A stretch of DNA of 35,727 nt. It comes from Alistipes sp. Its GTDB lineage: Bacteria; Bacteroidota; Bacteroidia; Bacteroidales; Rikenellaceae. The translations under genes and the position numbers were made by a program. The stretch is taken from contig JAGBIC010000038.1 in NCBI GenBank assembly GCA_017935185.1, forward strand, positions 1-35,727. Reading direction: 5' to 3'. A model generated the notes under the pieces. The model was not told the DNA's origin. It searched no databases and was given only the letters and a program-made list of their open reading frames with translations. Numbering within the stretch: position 1 is the first letter of the stretch; every line of letters starts with the position of its first letter. This document shows positions 6,617 through 16,700 of this stretch, in pieces.

Positions 6617-8074
6617 ATGTCACCCTACCTTATATTGGTTATAATTTTAGCTTATATGTCTCTGCTCTTCGTCGTCGGATATATTTCGGGACGAAACGCC
6701 AATAACGAGGGATTCTTCATCGGCAACCGCAAAACATCGTGGCATATGGCCACTCTGGCAATGATTGGAGCTGCCATGTCGGGCGTTACATTCATCTCTG
6801 TCCCGGGCTCGGTTGCTGCCGACAGCTTCTCGTATATGCAAATGGTGGTGGGGTTTACCATTGGTCAATTTGTAGTTGCTTTTATACTCATTCCTGTCTT
6901 TTACAAGAGTAAAGTCACCTCGCTATACGAATATCTTGATAACCGTTTCGACCAAATCACACACCGAACAGGTGCGTGGAGTTTTCTGGTTGCGAAGATA
7001 ATTGGAGCAGCCCTGAAGATATATATAGTTTGCGCTGTGATGCAGACTATTGTATTTGATTACTTCAATCTACCATTTACATTAAACGTGGCGATTGTCA
7101 TCGGTCTGATATGGCTCTACACCCACTCGGGCGGAGTGCGCTCGCTAATCGTTACCGACACACTGCAATCGGTATGCCTTGTTACAAGTGTATTGTTGTG
7201 CATTTGGTTTATTTGTAGACAAATGGGACTCGATTATGCAGGTTGCATCAACCTTGTGAAAGAGTCGGGGGAGTCGCAAATGTGGTTCTTCGACAACCCT
7301 TCGTCACCACGATATTTCTGGAAAATGGTTGCGGGCGGCGCATTGTCTCTCGTTGCAATGACAGGCCTCGATCAAGATATGATGCAGCGCAACATGAGTT
7401 GCCGTACCATGAGGGAGTCACAGATAAATATTGTCCTTACGGCAATATGCCAGATATTTGTAATCCTCCTGCTGCTGGTTTTGGGATTGGTTATTTATCG
7501 GTATATCGACTACGCCGGACTGGAAATGCCCTCACGCGGCGACGACGCTTTTGCACTTGTGGCTATTCAAGGAGAAGTTTCGATAATAGTTGCTATTGCA
7601 TTCATTATAGGAATGATATCATCCACCTATTCGGCGGCAGGCTCGGCCTTGACATCCCTAACAACGTCCTACACAATAGATGTGTTGCGTGCCTCCGAGA
7701 TGGATGAGCAGTCGCTCACAAAACTCCGCAAAAAAGTGCATATTGTCATGGCGCTGATATTGGCAGTTGCGGTAATCGTTCTAAATCTAATCAGCAGCGA
7801 CAGCGTGATAAACCTGCTTTTCAAGGTGGCCAGCTACACATATGGGCCAATCTTGGGCTTGTTTGTATTCGGACTCTCATGCCGCCGCCGCTTGCGCTCG
7901 AAGTTCCTGCCTGTAATCGTAATTCTGTCACCCATCGTAAGTTTTGCCATGCAGCATGCCACCAAAGCAATATTTGAATACCATATAGGTTTTGAGCTGT
8001 TGGGCTATAATGCATTATTTACTATCTTTGGACTCTGGTTAATATCGTATAAGAATGAAAAGGAGATTAAATAA
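6617..8074 (+). CDS. Sodium:solute symporter (SSS family)
   Basis: A 485-residue polytopic membrane protein with about 13 hydrophobic segments. It carries the SSS-family signature GGVRSLIVTDTLQ (172-184) and an N-terminal GRNANNEGFFIGNRKTSW region typical of these Na+-coupled transporters. The substrate cannot be read from sequence; family members carry sugars, sialic acid, amino acids and vitamins. Its 3' end overlaps the next gene by 20 bp, a secreted amidase-fold protein. It is therefore translationally linked to it and may import a product released in the periplasm. It is the first gene of a four-gene cluster. Confidence 0.9.
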   Translation: MSPYLILVIILAYMSLLFVVGYISGRNANNEGFFIGNRKTSWHMATLAMIGAAMSGVTFISVPGSVAADSFSYMQMVVGFTIGQFVVAFILIPVFYKSKVTSLYEYLDNRFDQITHRTGAWSFLVAKIIGAALKIYIVCAVMQTIVFDYFNLPFTLNVAIVIGLIWLYTHSGGVRSLIVTDTLQSVCLVTSVLLCIWFICRQMGLDYAGCINLVKESGESQMWFFDNPSSPRYFWKMVAGGALSLVAMTGLDQDMMQRNMSCRTMRESQINIVLTAICQIFVILLLLVLGLVIYRYIDYAGLEMPSRGDDAFALVAIQGEVSIIVAIAFIIGMISSTYSAAGSALTSLTTSYTIDVLRASEMDEQSLTKLRKKVHIVMALILAVAVIVLNLISSDSVINLLFKVASYTYGPILGLFVFGLSCRRRLRSKFLPVIVILSPIVSFAMQHATKAIFEYHIGFELLGYNALFTIFGLWLISYKNEKEIK

Positions 8075-11060
8075 CATACTACTCATTGTACTACTGCTGT
8101 TTGCAGCGTTCAATTCAACAAATACTTTAGCGCAAACACTCTCTACCAATACCCGTCTTGAAATCTCCGACATGCTCACGCGCATAGTCAGTCGTGAAAT
8201 TCTGGGTGGCTCGGCAAAGGTCGACAGGGTGAAAATTTCGGGTGATAGAATCGACATAAACGCCTCGATAGGATTGTCGTACTATCCTTTCCGCGAAGAT
8301 AATGTCGAGGCTATATATGACTCTGTGCGCATGCTCCTGCCTGAGAAGTATGCATCGTATCGCCTGACAATCATCACCGACAACCATAAGATTGAGGAGT
8401 TGATACCCCTATATTATCGCACCAAGGCCGACAAGAGCATTCGGTTCAAGAACGAGACCACACAACCGCTGGTCAGCAAACTCTCTTCGCTAAACCGACC
8501 GACAGAGGGCCTTTCGGGGCGTCATATCGCCATGTGGCAGAGCCATGGTCGCTATTTTGAGCAAGATGAGAATTTGTGGCGCTGGCAACGCTCAAGATTG
8601 TGGGAGACGGTGGAAGACCTCTTTACGCAGAGTTTTGTACTTCCATATCTTGTTCCCATGCTCGAGAATGCGGGTGCAAATGTGCTGCTGCCGCGCGAAC
8701 GAGATACGCAGCTCAACGAGGTGATAATCGACAACGACGAAGGTATTGACGACAGCCGATATGCCGAGAGCAACGGCTCGCAAAAATGGCAGGCAGGAGG
8801 CAAAGGATTTGCCCACAAGAGAGAGGTATATGTAACGGGGCAAAATCCTTTCCATGATGGAACTACGAGAATTACCGAAACAATAGCTTCAGGTAGTGAG
8901 TCGGTTGCTCAGTGGCATGCAACACTGCCCGAGGCGGGCCGCTACGCGGTATATGTTTCGTATGAGAGTTTTGGCAACGAGAGTTCGCAGGATGCCGAAT
9001 ATACTGTTCATCATCTGGGTGGCGAGAGTCGCTTTGCCGTAAATCAGACCATGGGTGGCGGTATGTGGATCTATCTCGGCCATTTCGATTTTAAGGCGGG
9101 CAAAGAGCAGGTGGTCGTTTCGCTAAGCAACAATTCAGCCGTAGCAGGCAAGAAGATATCGGCTGACGCTGTAAAAATTGGCGGTGGCTACGGCAATATA
9201 GCACGTATCCCGTCGGCACATCTTCAGCAGGATGACATCATCTACGAGGCTACAACAAGCGAGTATCCCCGATTTTGCGAGGGGTCACGCTATTGGCTGC
9301 AGTGGTCGGGCTTTGAGGAGGATGTCTACACGCCGAAAGAGAACAAGGACGACTATCGTGACGACTATATGTCGCGCGCCCACTGGGTGAATGCCGTTAT
9401 GGGTGGCTCGGAGCGTCTGCCAAAGGAAAAGGGCAAGGGTATTCCGCTTGACATGGCGCTGGCGTTCCACTCTGATGCGGGCGTAAGGCTCAACGACGAT
9501 ATTATAGGTACACTCGGAATCTACTACACCAAAGACAACAAAGGAAAGTTCGAGGGTGGGGCAGACCGATATCTGTCACGCGACCTCACTGACATGGTTA
9601 TGACACAGATGGTCAGCGATATACGCTCAACCATGGAGCCCAACTGGAGTCGCCGCGGAATGTGGAATCGCTCATACTACGAAGCCCGAGTTCCGTGCGT
9701 GCCGACAATGTTGCTGGAGTCGATGTCGCACCAGAATTTTGCAGATATGCGCTATGGCAACGACCCTCAATTCAAATTTCTGGTGAGCCGAGCAATATAT
9801 AAAGGTATTTTACGCTATCTCTCAAGCCAATATAATGTGCAATACACCGTGCAGCCGCTGCCTGTCGAGGCTTTCAGCATAAAGTGGGCCGACAAGAGTT
9901 CGGCAGATGTCATTCTCGAATGGAAGGCTGTCGAGGATGAGCTGGAGGTGACGGCCGATGCCGAATATTATATCGTCTACACCCGCATGGATGACGGTTC
10001 GTTCGACAATGGTAAAAAGGTGAACGGCACCTCAATCAAAATGACGCAAAAGGTTGGCCACACATACAGCTATCGTGTGACAGCGGTCAACAAGGGTGGC
10101 GAGAGTTTCCCCAGCGAGACCCTCTCGGCACACAAAGTGGCAAACCACAAAGGCAACGTGTTGGTGGCGAACGGCTTTGACAGGGTGGGTGCGCCGCTAA
10201 ATATTCAGGGTGATTCGCTGGCTGGATTCTACAACCACTACGATGCGGGAGTGGCTTATCTCGAGGATATCTCCTTCATCGGCGAGCAACGTGTTTTCGA
10301 CCGCTTGCTATCCCGCTCCGAGAATGATAATATCGCCCTCGGCTCAAGTTACAGCGACTACGAGACACAAGTCATCGCCGGCAACAGCTTCGACTACACC
10401 ACGGTGCATGGCAGTCCCATCGTAAAAGCGGGATTCTCATATTGTTCGACAAGCGTTAAGGCCATCGAGCAGGGTGGTGTCGATTTGTCGGATTTTGATA
10501 TTATCGACCTTATTTTGGGCAAGCAACGCTCGACAACCATCGGCCGTGGCACATCGGGAGTGAAGTTCAAGGCCTTCACCAGCCAGCTGCAAGATGCGTT
10601 GCGCAACTTTACCAAACAAGGTGGTTCACTCTTTGCATCAGGATGTTACGTTGCAAGCGACTTGTGGAATGGCGCAGAGTCCGACTATCAGGAGAAGGAG
10701 TTTGCCCGTCAGGTGTTGCACATCTCGCACAATGGCGATATGGCCACACGCCGAGCTATCGCCCGCATAGTAGCATCACCCATGCACATGGCTCGTGCCG
10801 ATGTGGAGTTCAACCGCGAGCCCTCGCGCAAGATATACTCGGTGGAGTCGCCCGGATGCATAATTCCATATGGCCGTGAGGCATTTATTGCGATGCGATA
10901 CCCGACCAACAACCAGTCGGCGGCTGTCGGCTACAAAGGCAAGGAGTATCGTTCGATGGTTATGGGCTTCCCGTTTGAGACAATCCTCGACCAAGCGGAT
11001 CGCGACATGCTCATGCAGGGCGTTCTGAACTTCCTCTACAACAACGAAAGCGAGAAGTAA
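8055..11060 (+). CDS. Secreted N-acetylmuramoyl-L-alanine amidase-fold protein with golvesin/Xly-like and FN3 domains
   Basis: A 1001-residue exported protein (signal peptide about 1-26), of the type often annotated in Bacteroidetes as xanthan lyase or golvesin-domain protein. An Amidase_3-like fold is split by an insertion. The first half holds QSHGRYFEQ (His164), LWETVEDL (Glu184) and NVLLPRERD. The second half holds AFHSDAG (His472) and PTMLLESMSH (Glu555). These four positions fit the zinc ligands and catalytic Glu of the amidase. The insert (about 262-377) looks like a golvesin/Xly carbohydrate-binding beta-sandwich. A fibronectin-III-like domain (about 603-700) follows, then a C-terminal region (about 703-1001, beginning GNVLVANGFDRV) that resembles a class-I glutamine-amidotransferase-like fold. 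A likely role is peptidoglycan remodelling in the periplasm, possibly with salvage through the neighbouring transporters. The polysaccharide-lyase name is not supported by the motifs. Confidence 0.78.
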   Translation: MKRRLNNILLIVLLLFAAFNSTNTLAQTLSTNTRLEISDMLTRIVSREILGGSAKVDRVKISGDRIDINASIGLSYYPFREDNVEAIYDSVRMLLPEKYASYRLTIITDNHKIEELIPLYYRTKADKSIRFKNETTQPLVSKLSSLNRPTEGLSGRHIAMWQSHGRYFEQDENLWRWQRSRLWETVEDLFTQSFVLPYLVPMLENAGANVLLPRERDTQLNEVIIDNDEGIDDSRYAESNGSQKWQAGGKGFAHKREVYVTGQNPFHDGTTRITETIASGSESVAQWHATLPEAGRYAVYVSYESFGNESSQDAEYTVHHLGGESRFAVNQTMGGGMWIYLGHFDFKAGKEQVVVSLSNNSAVAGKKISADAVKIGGGYGNIARIPSAHLQQDDIIYEATTSEYPRFCEGSRYWLQWSGFEEDVYTPKENKDDYRDDYMSRAHWVNAVMGGSERLPKEKGKGIPLDMALAFHSDAGVRLNDDIIGTLGIYYTKDNKGKFEGGADRYLSRDLTDMVMTQMVSDIRSTMEPNWSRRGMWNRSYYEARVPCVPTMLLESMSHQNFADMRYGNDPQFKFLVSRAIYKGILRYLSSQYNVQYTVQPLPVEAFSIKWADKSSADVILEWKAVEDELEVTADAEYYIVYTRMDDGSFDNGKKVNGTSIKMTQKVGHTYSYRVTAVNKGGESFPSETLSAHKVANHKGNVLVANGFDRVGAPLNIQGDSLAGFYNHYDAGVAYLEDISFIGEQRVFDRLLSRSENDNIALGSSYSDYETQVIAGNSFDYTTVHGSPIVKAGFSYCSTSVKAIEQGGVDLSDFDIIDLILGKQRSTTIGRGTSGVKFKAFTSQLQDALRNFTKQGGSLFASGCYVASDLWNGAESDYQEKEFARQVLHISHNGDMATRRAIARIVASPMHMARADVEFNREPSRKIYSVESPGCIIPYGREAFIAMRYPTNNQSAAVGYKGKEYRSMVMGFPFETILDQADRDMLMQGVLNFLYNNESEK

Positions 11061-11061
11061 C

Positions 11062-11979
11062 ATGGCCACTATATCACAAAAAGTCCGCACATGGTCAATG
11101 CCTTTCGGCATGGCGGCAGGACTGCTTTTTTGCAGACCGATAGCGTGGGTTGACGATATTACGTGGGGTATAATGACCCCCATATTTATCGCCACAATGC
11201 TGTTTTTCACATTCTGCCGAGTGGATGTGCGAAACATCCGCCTATCGATGATGCACCTCTGGCTGCTGATTTTTCAGGCGGTGTGCAGCATAGCCATCTA
11301 TTATATTTTGGCAGGGTGGAACGATGTGATAGCGCAGGGAGCTATGATATGCGTTCTTGCTCCCGTAGCTATGGCGGCGGTGGTTATCGGCGGCATGCTC
11401 GGCGCAAACCTCGAAACGATGGCGGCCTACAGCCTGCTGTGCAACCTCTTTATAGCACTCTTTGCACCTTTTGTGCTACACACGTTTGGCAATGGCGAGT
11501 GTACTATGATGCAGATTCTTCACAAGGTAGCGCCTATGCTTATCGCGCCCTTCGTTGTGGCGCAGCTGTGCCGATTGTGGCTGCCGAAGGTGAGTGGCTG
11601 GGTGGCAAGCAACAGCCATATCTCGTTCTATATATGGCTGGCATCACTTACGGTCATCGTCGGCCGCACAACCTGCTTTCTGCTTGACCATCAGGAGGCC
11701 GACCGCCTCACCGAGATAATTCTGGCCGCCACAGCCTTTGTAATTTGTGTGACGCAGTTCCTCGTTGGCCGCCGCATAGGCCGCCGCTATGGTGACACGG
11801 TGGCAGGAGGGCAGTCGCTCGGACAGAAAAATACGGTTCTGGCGGTGTGGATGGCGCAGTCGTTCCTCGACCCGATATCGTCGGTAGCCCCCACAGCATA
11901 CATCGTATGGCAAAACCTTGTAAACTCCTACCAGCTCTACCGCAAGGGCAAAAGCGAGGAGCGCACAGCAAAACAGTGA
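11062..11979 (+). CDS. BASS-type (bile acid:sodium symporter-like) transporter
   Basis: A 305-residue protein with about nine to ten membrane helices and the C-terminal pattern GQKNTVLAVWMAQSFLDP, common in BASS-family members from Bacteroidetes. The family couples Na+ to uptake of organic anions such as bile acids, pantoate or keto acids; the substrate here is unknown. The start codon lies one base after the stop of the amidase gene and ybaK follows after 6 bp, so all are probably co-transcribed. An alternative family such as AEC is less likely given the conserved tail. Confidence 0.82.
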   Translation: MATISQKVRTWSMPFGMAAGLLFCRPIAWVDDITWGIMTPIFIATMLFFTFCRVDVRNIRLSMMHLWLLIFQAVCSIAIYYILAGWNDVIAQGAMICVLAPVAMAAVVIGGMLGANLETMAAYSLLCNLFIALFAPFVLHTFGNGECTMMQILHKVAPMLIAPFVVAQLCRLWLPKVSGWVASNSHISFYIWLASLTVIVGRTTCFLLDHQEADRLTEIILAATAFVICVTQFLVGRRIGRRYGDTVAGGQSLGQKNTVLAVWMAQSFLDPISSVAPTAYIVWQNLVNSYQLYRKGKSEERTAKQ

Positions 11980-11985
11980 CAAGTC

Positions 11986-12480
11986 ATGGCAAAACAAAAG
12001 ATTGAAAAGACCAACGCCGCCCGCCTGCTCGACAGGGCAAAGATAAAATATGAGTTGATACCCTATATGGTTGACGAGCAGAACCTTGCAGCCACCCACG
12101 TAGCCGAGCAGCTGGGTGAGGATATAGCCACCGTTTTCAAGACGCTGGTGCTCGTGGGCGACAAGACAGGGCATATAGTGTGTGTTGTGCCGGGCAACCA
12201 CGAGGTAGACCTTAAGGCTGCCGCGCGGGTGTCGGGCAACAAGTGGGTGGAGATAATTCCGATGAAGGAGCTGCTCGCCACAACGGGATATATTCGTGGC
12301 GGCTGCACACCTATTGGCATGAAAAAACGTTTTCCGACCTATATCCACTCGACATGCTTGGAACACGATGCAATTTATATCAGCGCGGGCGTGCGCGGCC
12401 TGCAAATCCGCATCGCCCCTGCCGACCTGATTAAGTTTGTCGGCGCAACCGTGGGCGAGATAAGCCAGATGATGGGGTAG
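11986..12480 (+). CDS. ybaK: Cys-tRNA(Pro)/Cys-tRNA(Cys) deacylase
   Basis: A 164-residue YbaK/EbsC-type editing enzyme that hydrolyses Cys mischarged on tRNA-Pro. It shows the family landmarks AxxVFKTLVLVGD with the catalytic-site lysine (Lys52), CVVPGNHEVDLKAAA (66-80), GYIRGGCTPIGMKK (101-114, the substrate loop) and a C-terminal LQIRIAPADLIK. The full-length protein is cytoplasmic. It is last in the symporter-amidase-BASS cluster, and its role there is probably unrelated housekeeping. Only the co-orientation and 6-bp spacing argue for shared transcription. Confidence 0.94.
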   Translation: MAKQKIEKTNAARLLDRAKIKYELIPYMVDEQNLAATHVAEQLGEDIATVFKTLVLVGDKTGHIVCVVPGNHEVDLKAAARVSGNKWVEIIPMKELLATTGYIRGGCTPIGMKKRFPTYIHSTCLEHDAIYISAGVRGLQIRIAPADLIKFVGATVGEISQMMG

Positions 12481-12571
12481 CGGATTTCGATACGATTGCG
12501 ATATGATGGCGTAGTGACAAAGATATTATACCAGCGAAAAGGGTAGTTTTTTATAGTAAGAATGCGAAAAA

Positions 12572-12604
12572 TTTGGTTAAACGAAAAATTATCCCTACAT
12601 TTGC
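12572..12604 (+). promoter_or_regulatory. Promoter for tRNA-Lys
   Basis: TTTG (12572-12575), a 20-nt spacer and TACATTTGC (12596-12604) match the Bacteroidetes consensus exactly. The predicted start point is about 45 nt before the tRNA. Confidence 0.88.
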
Positions 12605-12655
12605 ACCACCAAAAACGAAACGGATAGTATTATCCGCTGCAATTTGGCAAGCGTT

Positions 12656-12728
12656 GATCCTGTAGCTCAGTCGGTAGAGCACAACACTTTTAATGTTGGG
12701 GTCCCGGGTTCGAGCCCCGGCGGGATCA
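12656..12728 (+). tRNA. tRNA-Lys (TTT)
   Basis: The acceptor stem is GATCCTG/CGGGATC with discriminator A. The anticodon stem CAACA/TGTTG closes the loop CTTTTAA (anticodon TTT), and the T-arm carries GGGTTCGAGCCC. CCA is not encoded. Confidence 0.97.
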
Positions 12729-12737
12729 CGGAAGAGA

Positions 12738-12760
12738 GGAGCAGAAATGCTCCTTTTTTT
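12738..12760 (+). terminator. Terminator of tRNA-Lys
   Basis: GGAGCA, a GAAA loop and TGCTCC are followed by seven T. The hairpin starts 10 nt after the tRNA end. Confidence 0.88.
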
Positions 12761-13324
12761 ATTTCGACGGGATAGTGAGAGGATGGATGTGCCTCACTCA
12801 ACCTAATGGCAACGACGGGAGCCCCGCAGGTCGAGCAGCCGCTTTTGCAAAAATTGGCTTAACGGTCAAAAATTACGTTTTCACCAAATTTATATTTCCG
12901 AATTTATATAGTCTTATGATAAACCTATTTTGTCAATCGGTGCAAAAAATCGCACAAAAATAAGATTATTGTTTCCGTATTTTACCCATTTTTACTTTTT
13001 TTATTTTTCCATAAAACCCAAATTTACCAAATCGAGAAATTATCTGGTCAAATAGTTTCACAGCCATAATTTGCATTTTTCATCAATTTTTATGTACCAT
13101 GCAAAAATACATCAATAGTGACGCTAATCTTATTTTTGCAACTTCGCATATTTTGTTTGCAATTCGGCCCGATATATTCAATTTTCTAAAATACCCCCCC
13201 CCGTATTACAAGAAAATAATAATGAATATTTATTTGTTTATTAAAAAATTATAATAAATTCGCCAATACTGCACAAAATTACTTTTCAACTAAATATTTT
13301 GATATAAATATATTATCGAGTGTG
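12761..13324. other. AT-rich gene-free region with a C9 tract
   Basis: No convincing gene is present. A 62-codon frame at 12775-12963 has no family resemblance and poor composition. The DNA becomes very AT-rich from about 12880, with many T and A runs, and holds a run of nine C at 13194-13202. With the next 400 bp it forms the 0.97-kb leader between tRNA-Lys and susC. Confidence 0.6.
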
Positions 13325-13340
13325 TCAAACTGTTGTTTGA
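13325..13340. promoter_or_regulatory. Inverted repeat over the susC -33 region
   Basis: TCAAAC, TGTT, GTTTGA is a 6-bp inverted repeat that overlaps the predicted -33 element. This position suits a regulator-binding site for the susCD operon. Confidence 0.4.
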
Positions 13341-13362
13341 AAAACAAAAAATACTAATTTTG
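13332..13362 (+). promoter_or_regulatory. Promoter for the susCD operon
   Basis: A TTG core (13333-13335), a 19-nt spacer and TAATTTTG (13355-13362) fit the Bacteroidetes pattern. The predicted leader to susC at 13727 is about 355 nt, unusually long. Confidence 0.6.
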
Positions 13363-13448
13363 TGATGATAGGAATAGAAAATAATTATTTGGTGAAAGTG
13401 GTTCGATGTGCATAAATGTGTAAAATTGGTCTATTTTTCCATGACCTT

Positions 13449-13465
13449 ATCGTGTACGACACGAT
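13449..13465. promoter_or_regulatory. 17-bp perfect palindrome in the susC leader
   Basis: ATCGTGT, ACG, ACACGAT is a perfect 7-bp inverted repeat with a 3-bp centre in otherwise AT-rich DNA. It lies about 85 bp downstream of the predicted susC start point. It is a candidate operator or RNA hairpin; no regulator gene is in the window. Confidence 0.5.
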
Positions 13466-13726
13466 TAAAACAACCTAATTCCATGAATGCCACATATCGA
13501 ATGGCCCCACACTTTCCTGATTTACTAACCCAACATTGCCAGAGGGTCGCATGTTAAAAACGCTATTGCCTATGGAGTAACCAACCGTAAAACAATCGCA
13601 AGTGGTTGTCAACAGCAACCGCACTTAAAACTTTTAACGAGCCGGCATAAGAACTTTGCTAACATTACCTAAATACCTTATATATTATGTCGGCAAACAC
13701 AATTATTAACCACTAATACTTTTAGT

Positions 13727-16700
13727 ATGTTACGTTTAGACAGATATGTACTAGCGCATATTTTCGCTGCTTTAGCAATAGTCACCATGCTATGCTTCCC
13801 AATGTCAGCACAAGCGCAGAATAGGACTGTCAGAGTATCAGGTCAGGTGTTAGACGAAGCAGATCAGCCGTTGGCTGGTGTTGCCGTTACGATATCTGGC
13901 GGTACTCGAGGCGTCACAACCGACCTGGATGGTTCGTTCACAATTTCGGTAAACATCGGCCAGCAATTGGACTTCAGCTATTTGGGCTACTCGGATTATT
14001 CAGTCAAAATCAACGATGACAAGCGTGTTGTAGTTAAGATGCAGCCTCAGGCCAACGAGATGGACGAGGTTACAATCGTCGCCTTCTCAAAGCAGAAGAA
14101 GGAGTCGGTGATTGGATCTATCGCAACCGTTAAGCCCGCCGAGTTGAAAGTTCCGTCAAGCAACCTTACAACTGCATTGGCAGGTCGTGTGGCAGGTATG
14201 ATCTCATATCAGCGAAGCGGTGAGCCGGGCATGGATAATGCCGACTTCTTTATCCGTGGTGTTACCACCTTTGGATATAAGGTAGACCCCCTTATCTTGA
14301 TCGATAACGTCGAGATGACCTCTACCGATTTGGCCCGTTTGCAGGTGGATGATATCGCCAGCTTCTCAATCATGAAGGATGCTACCGCAACAGCTCTTTA
14401 CGGTGCGCGTGGTGCGAATGGTGTTATCCTTGTTACCACAAAGCAGGGTAGCGAGGGCCCCGCAAAGCTCAGCTTCCGTTATGAGACTTCAATCTCTACT
14501 CCCACACAGGATGTAGATTTGGCTGATCCTATCACCTACATGCGTTTGGCGAATGAGGCCGTTCTTACCCGTGACCCGTTGGGCATGACACTCTATTCAG
14601 AGGGTAAGATCGACAACACAATCGCAGGTACCAACCCCTATGCTTATCCCGCAACCGATTGGAAGGATGCACTTCTTTCAAATCTGTCAACCAGCCACCG
14701 TGCCAACCTCAGTATCCGTGGTGGTGGTAAGGTTGCCCAGTACTATGTTGCAGCAGGTTTCACACAGGAGAACGGTATCTTGAAGGTAGACAAGCAGAAC
14801 AACTTCAACAACAACATCGACCTTAAGAACTATTCACTGCGTTCGAATGTTAATATCAACATCACAAAGACCACCGAGCTTATCGTTCGTATGACAGGTC
14901 AGTTCGCAGACTACAATGGTCCTATCGATGGTGGTACAGCTCTTTATAACAAGATTATGAAGACCAACCCCGTGTTGTTCCCCGCCTTCTATCCCAAAAC
15001 CGAGGATTATCAGTATGTAAACCACATCCTCTTCGGTAACTACGACGAGGGTCAGTACATCAACCCCTATGCCGACATGGTTCGCGGTTACAAGGAGTAC
15101 TCACGTACTATGTTGAGCTCACAGTTCGAGCTTAAGCAGAATTTCAACTTCATCACCGAGGGTTTGTCAGCACGTGTTTTGTTCAACGCCAAGCGTAACT
15201 CATATTATGAGGTGTCACGCGCCTACAATCCTTTCTACTATACAGCCGACACCTACGACAAGAACACAGGCAAGTATACTCTCCGCGCAATCAATCCCGA
15301 TGGCGGTACAGAGTATTTGAACTATAGCCCTGGTTCAAAAACTGTTAGTGCCGATATGTATATCGAGGCATCACTCAACTACGACCGCACATTTGCCGAG
15401 AAGCATGCCGTCAGCGGTTTGTTGGTATTCCAGGCCAAGCATAACGTAACAGGTAATGCCGACACATTGCAGGAGTCACTGCCTTACCGTAACCTCGGCC
15501 TCTCGGGTCGTGCCACTTACGGTTACGACAGCCGCTACTTCCTCGAGCTTAACTTCGGTTACAACGGTTCAGAGCGTTTCTCAGCCAACCACCGTTGGGG
15601 ATTCTTCCCATCAGCAGGTTTCGGTTGGATGGTATCTAACGAGCCTTTCTGGGGCGAGAACCTCAAGAATGTTATCTCGAAGTTGAAGATTAAGGGTACT
15701 TATGGTTTGGTAGGTAACGACGCCATCGGTAGTTCACGCTTCCTCTATCTTTCAGAGGTTAACATGAACAACTCTGACCGTGGCGCTGCCTTCGGTACCG
15801 ACGGCTCTTACAGCAAGGACGGTATCTCACTGAATCGTTACGAGAACAAGTCGATCACATGGGAGGTTGCCAAGAAGGGTAACGTTGGCTTCGAGTTGAG
15901 CCTCTTCGACGCTATCGAGCTTCAGGCCGAGTACTACAAGGAGCGCCGTGACAACATCCTTATGACACGTGCCAACACATCTTCTACCATGGGTCTTTCA
16001 GCACAGCCCGTTGCCAACATCGGTAAGGCCGAGGGTGAGGGTATCGATATGTCACTCGACGTAAACAAGGCCTTCGGTAAGAACTGGTGGATTCAGGCTC
16101 GTATGAACTTCACATACGCCACATCGAAGTATTTGGTATACGAGGAGCCCAACTACGCCGACGCTCCGTGGAAGAGCCGCGTAGGTTACTCTCTCGGTCA
16201 GCAGTGGGGTTATCTTGCCGAGCGTCTGTTTGTTGACGACGCCGAGGTGAAGAACTCTCCTTACCAGAACTTTGGTGAGTATGCAGGTGGTGATATCAAG
16301 TATCACGATGTGAACGGTGACGGTCAGATTACAGCTCTCGACCAGGTTCCCATCGGTTGGCCTACCACTCCCGAGATTGTTTACGGTTTTGGTGTTTCAG
16401 TAGGTTGGAAGAACCTCGACTTCTCTTGCTTCTTCCAGGGTATGGCACGCGAGTCATTCTGGATCGACCCCGCAGCTACTGCGCCTTTCTATCAGGAGCA
16501 TCAGCTTTTGCAGGCCTATGCCGACAGCCACTGGTCAGAGGACAATCGTGACCTCTACGCTTTGTGGCCTCGTTTGGGTACTACTCTCAGCAGCAACAAC
16601 AACCAGAGAAGTACATGGTTCATGCGTGACGGTTCGTTCCTGCGACTCAAGTCGTTGGAGATTGGATACACATTCCGCGTGAAGAAGTGGAAGGATACAG

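Noticed and set aside
8055-11060. Xanthan lyase as a name for the 1001-aa protein
   Set aside because: Only the carbohydrate-binding insert resembles such proteins; His164, Glu184, His472 and Glu555 fit an Amidase_3 site instead.
12775-12963. 62-codon open frame after tRNA-Lys
   Set aside because: It has no recognisable domain, no ribosome binding site and a composition like the surrounding AT-rich non-coding DNA. Its first half looks like decayed repeat sequence.
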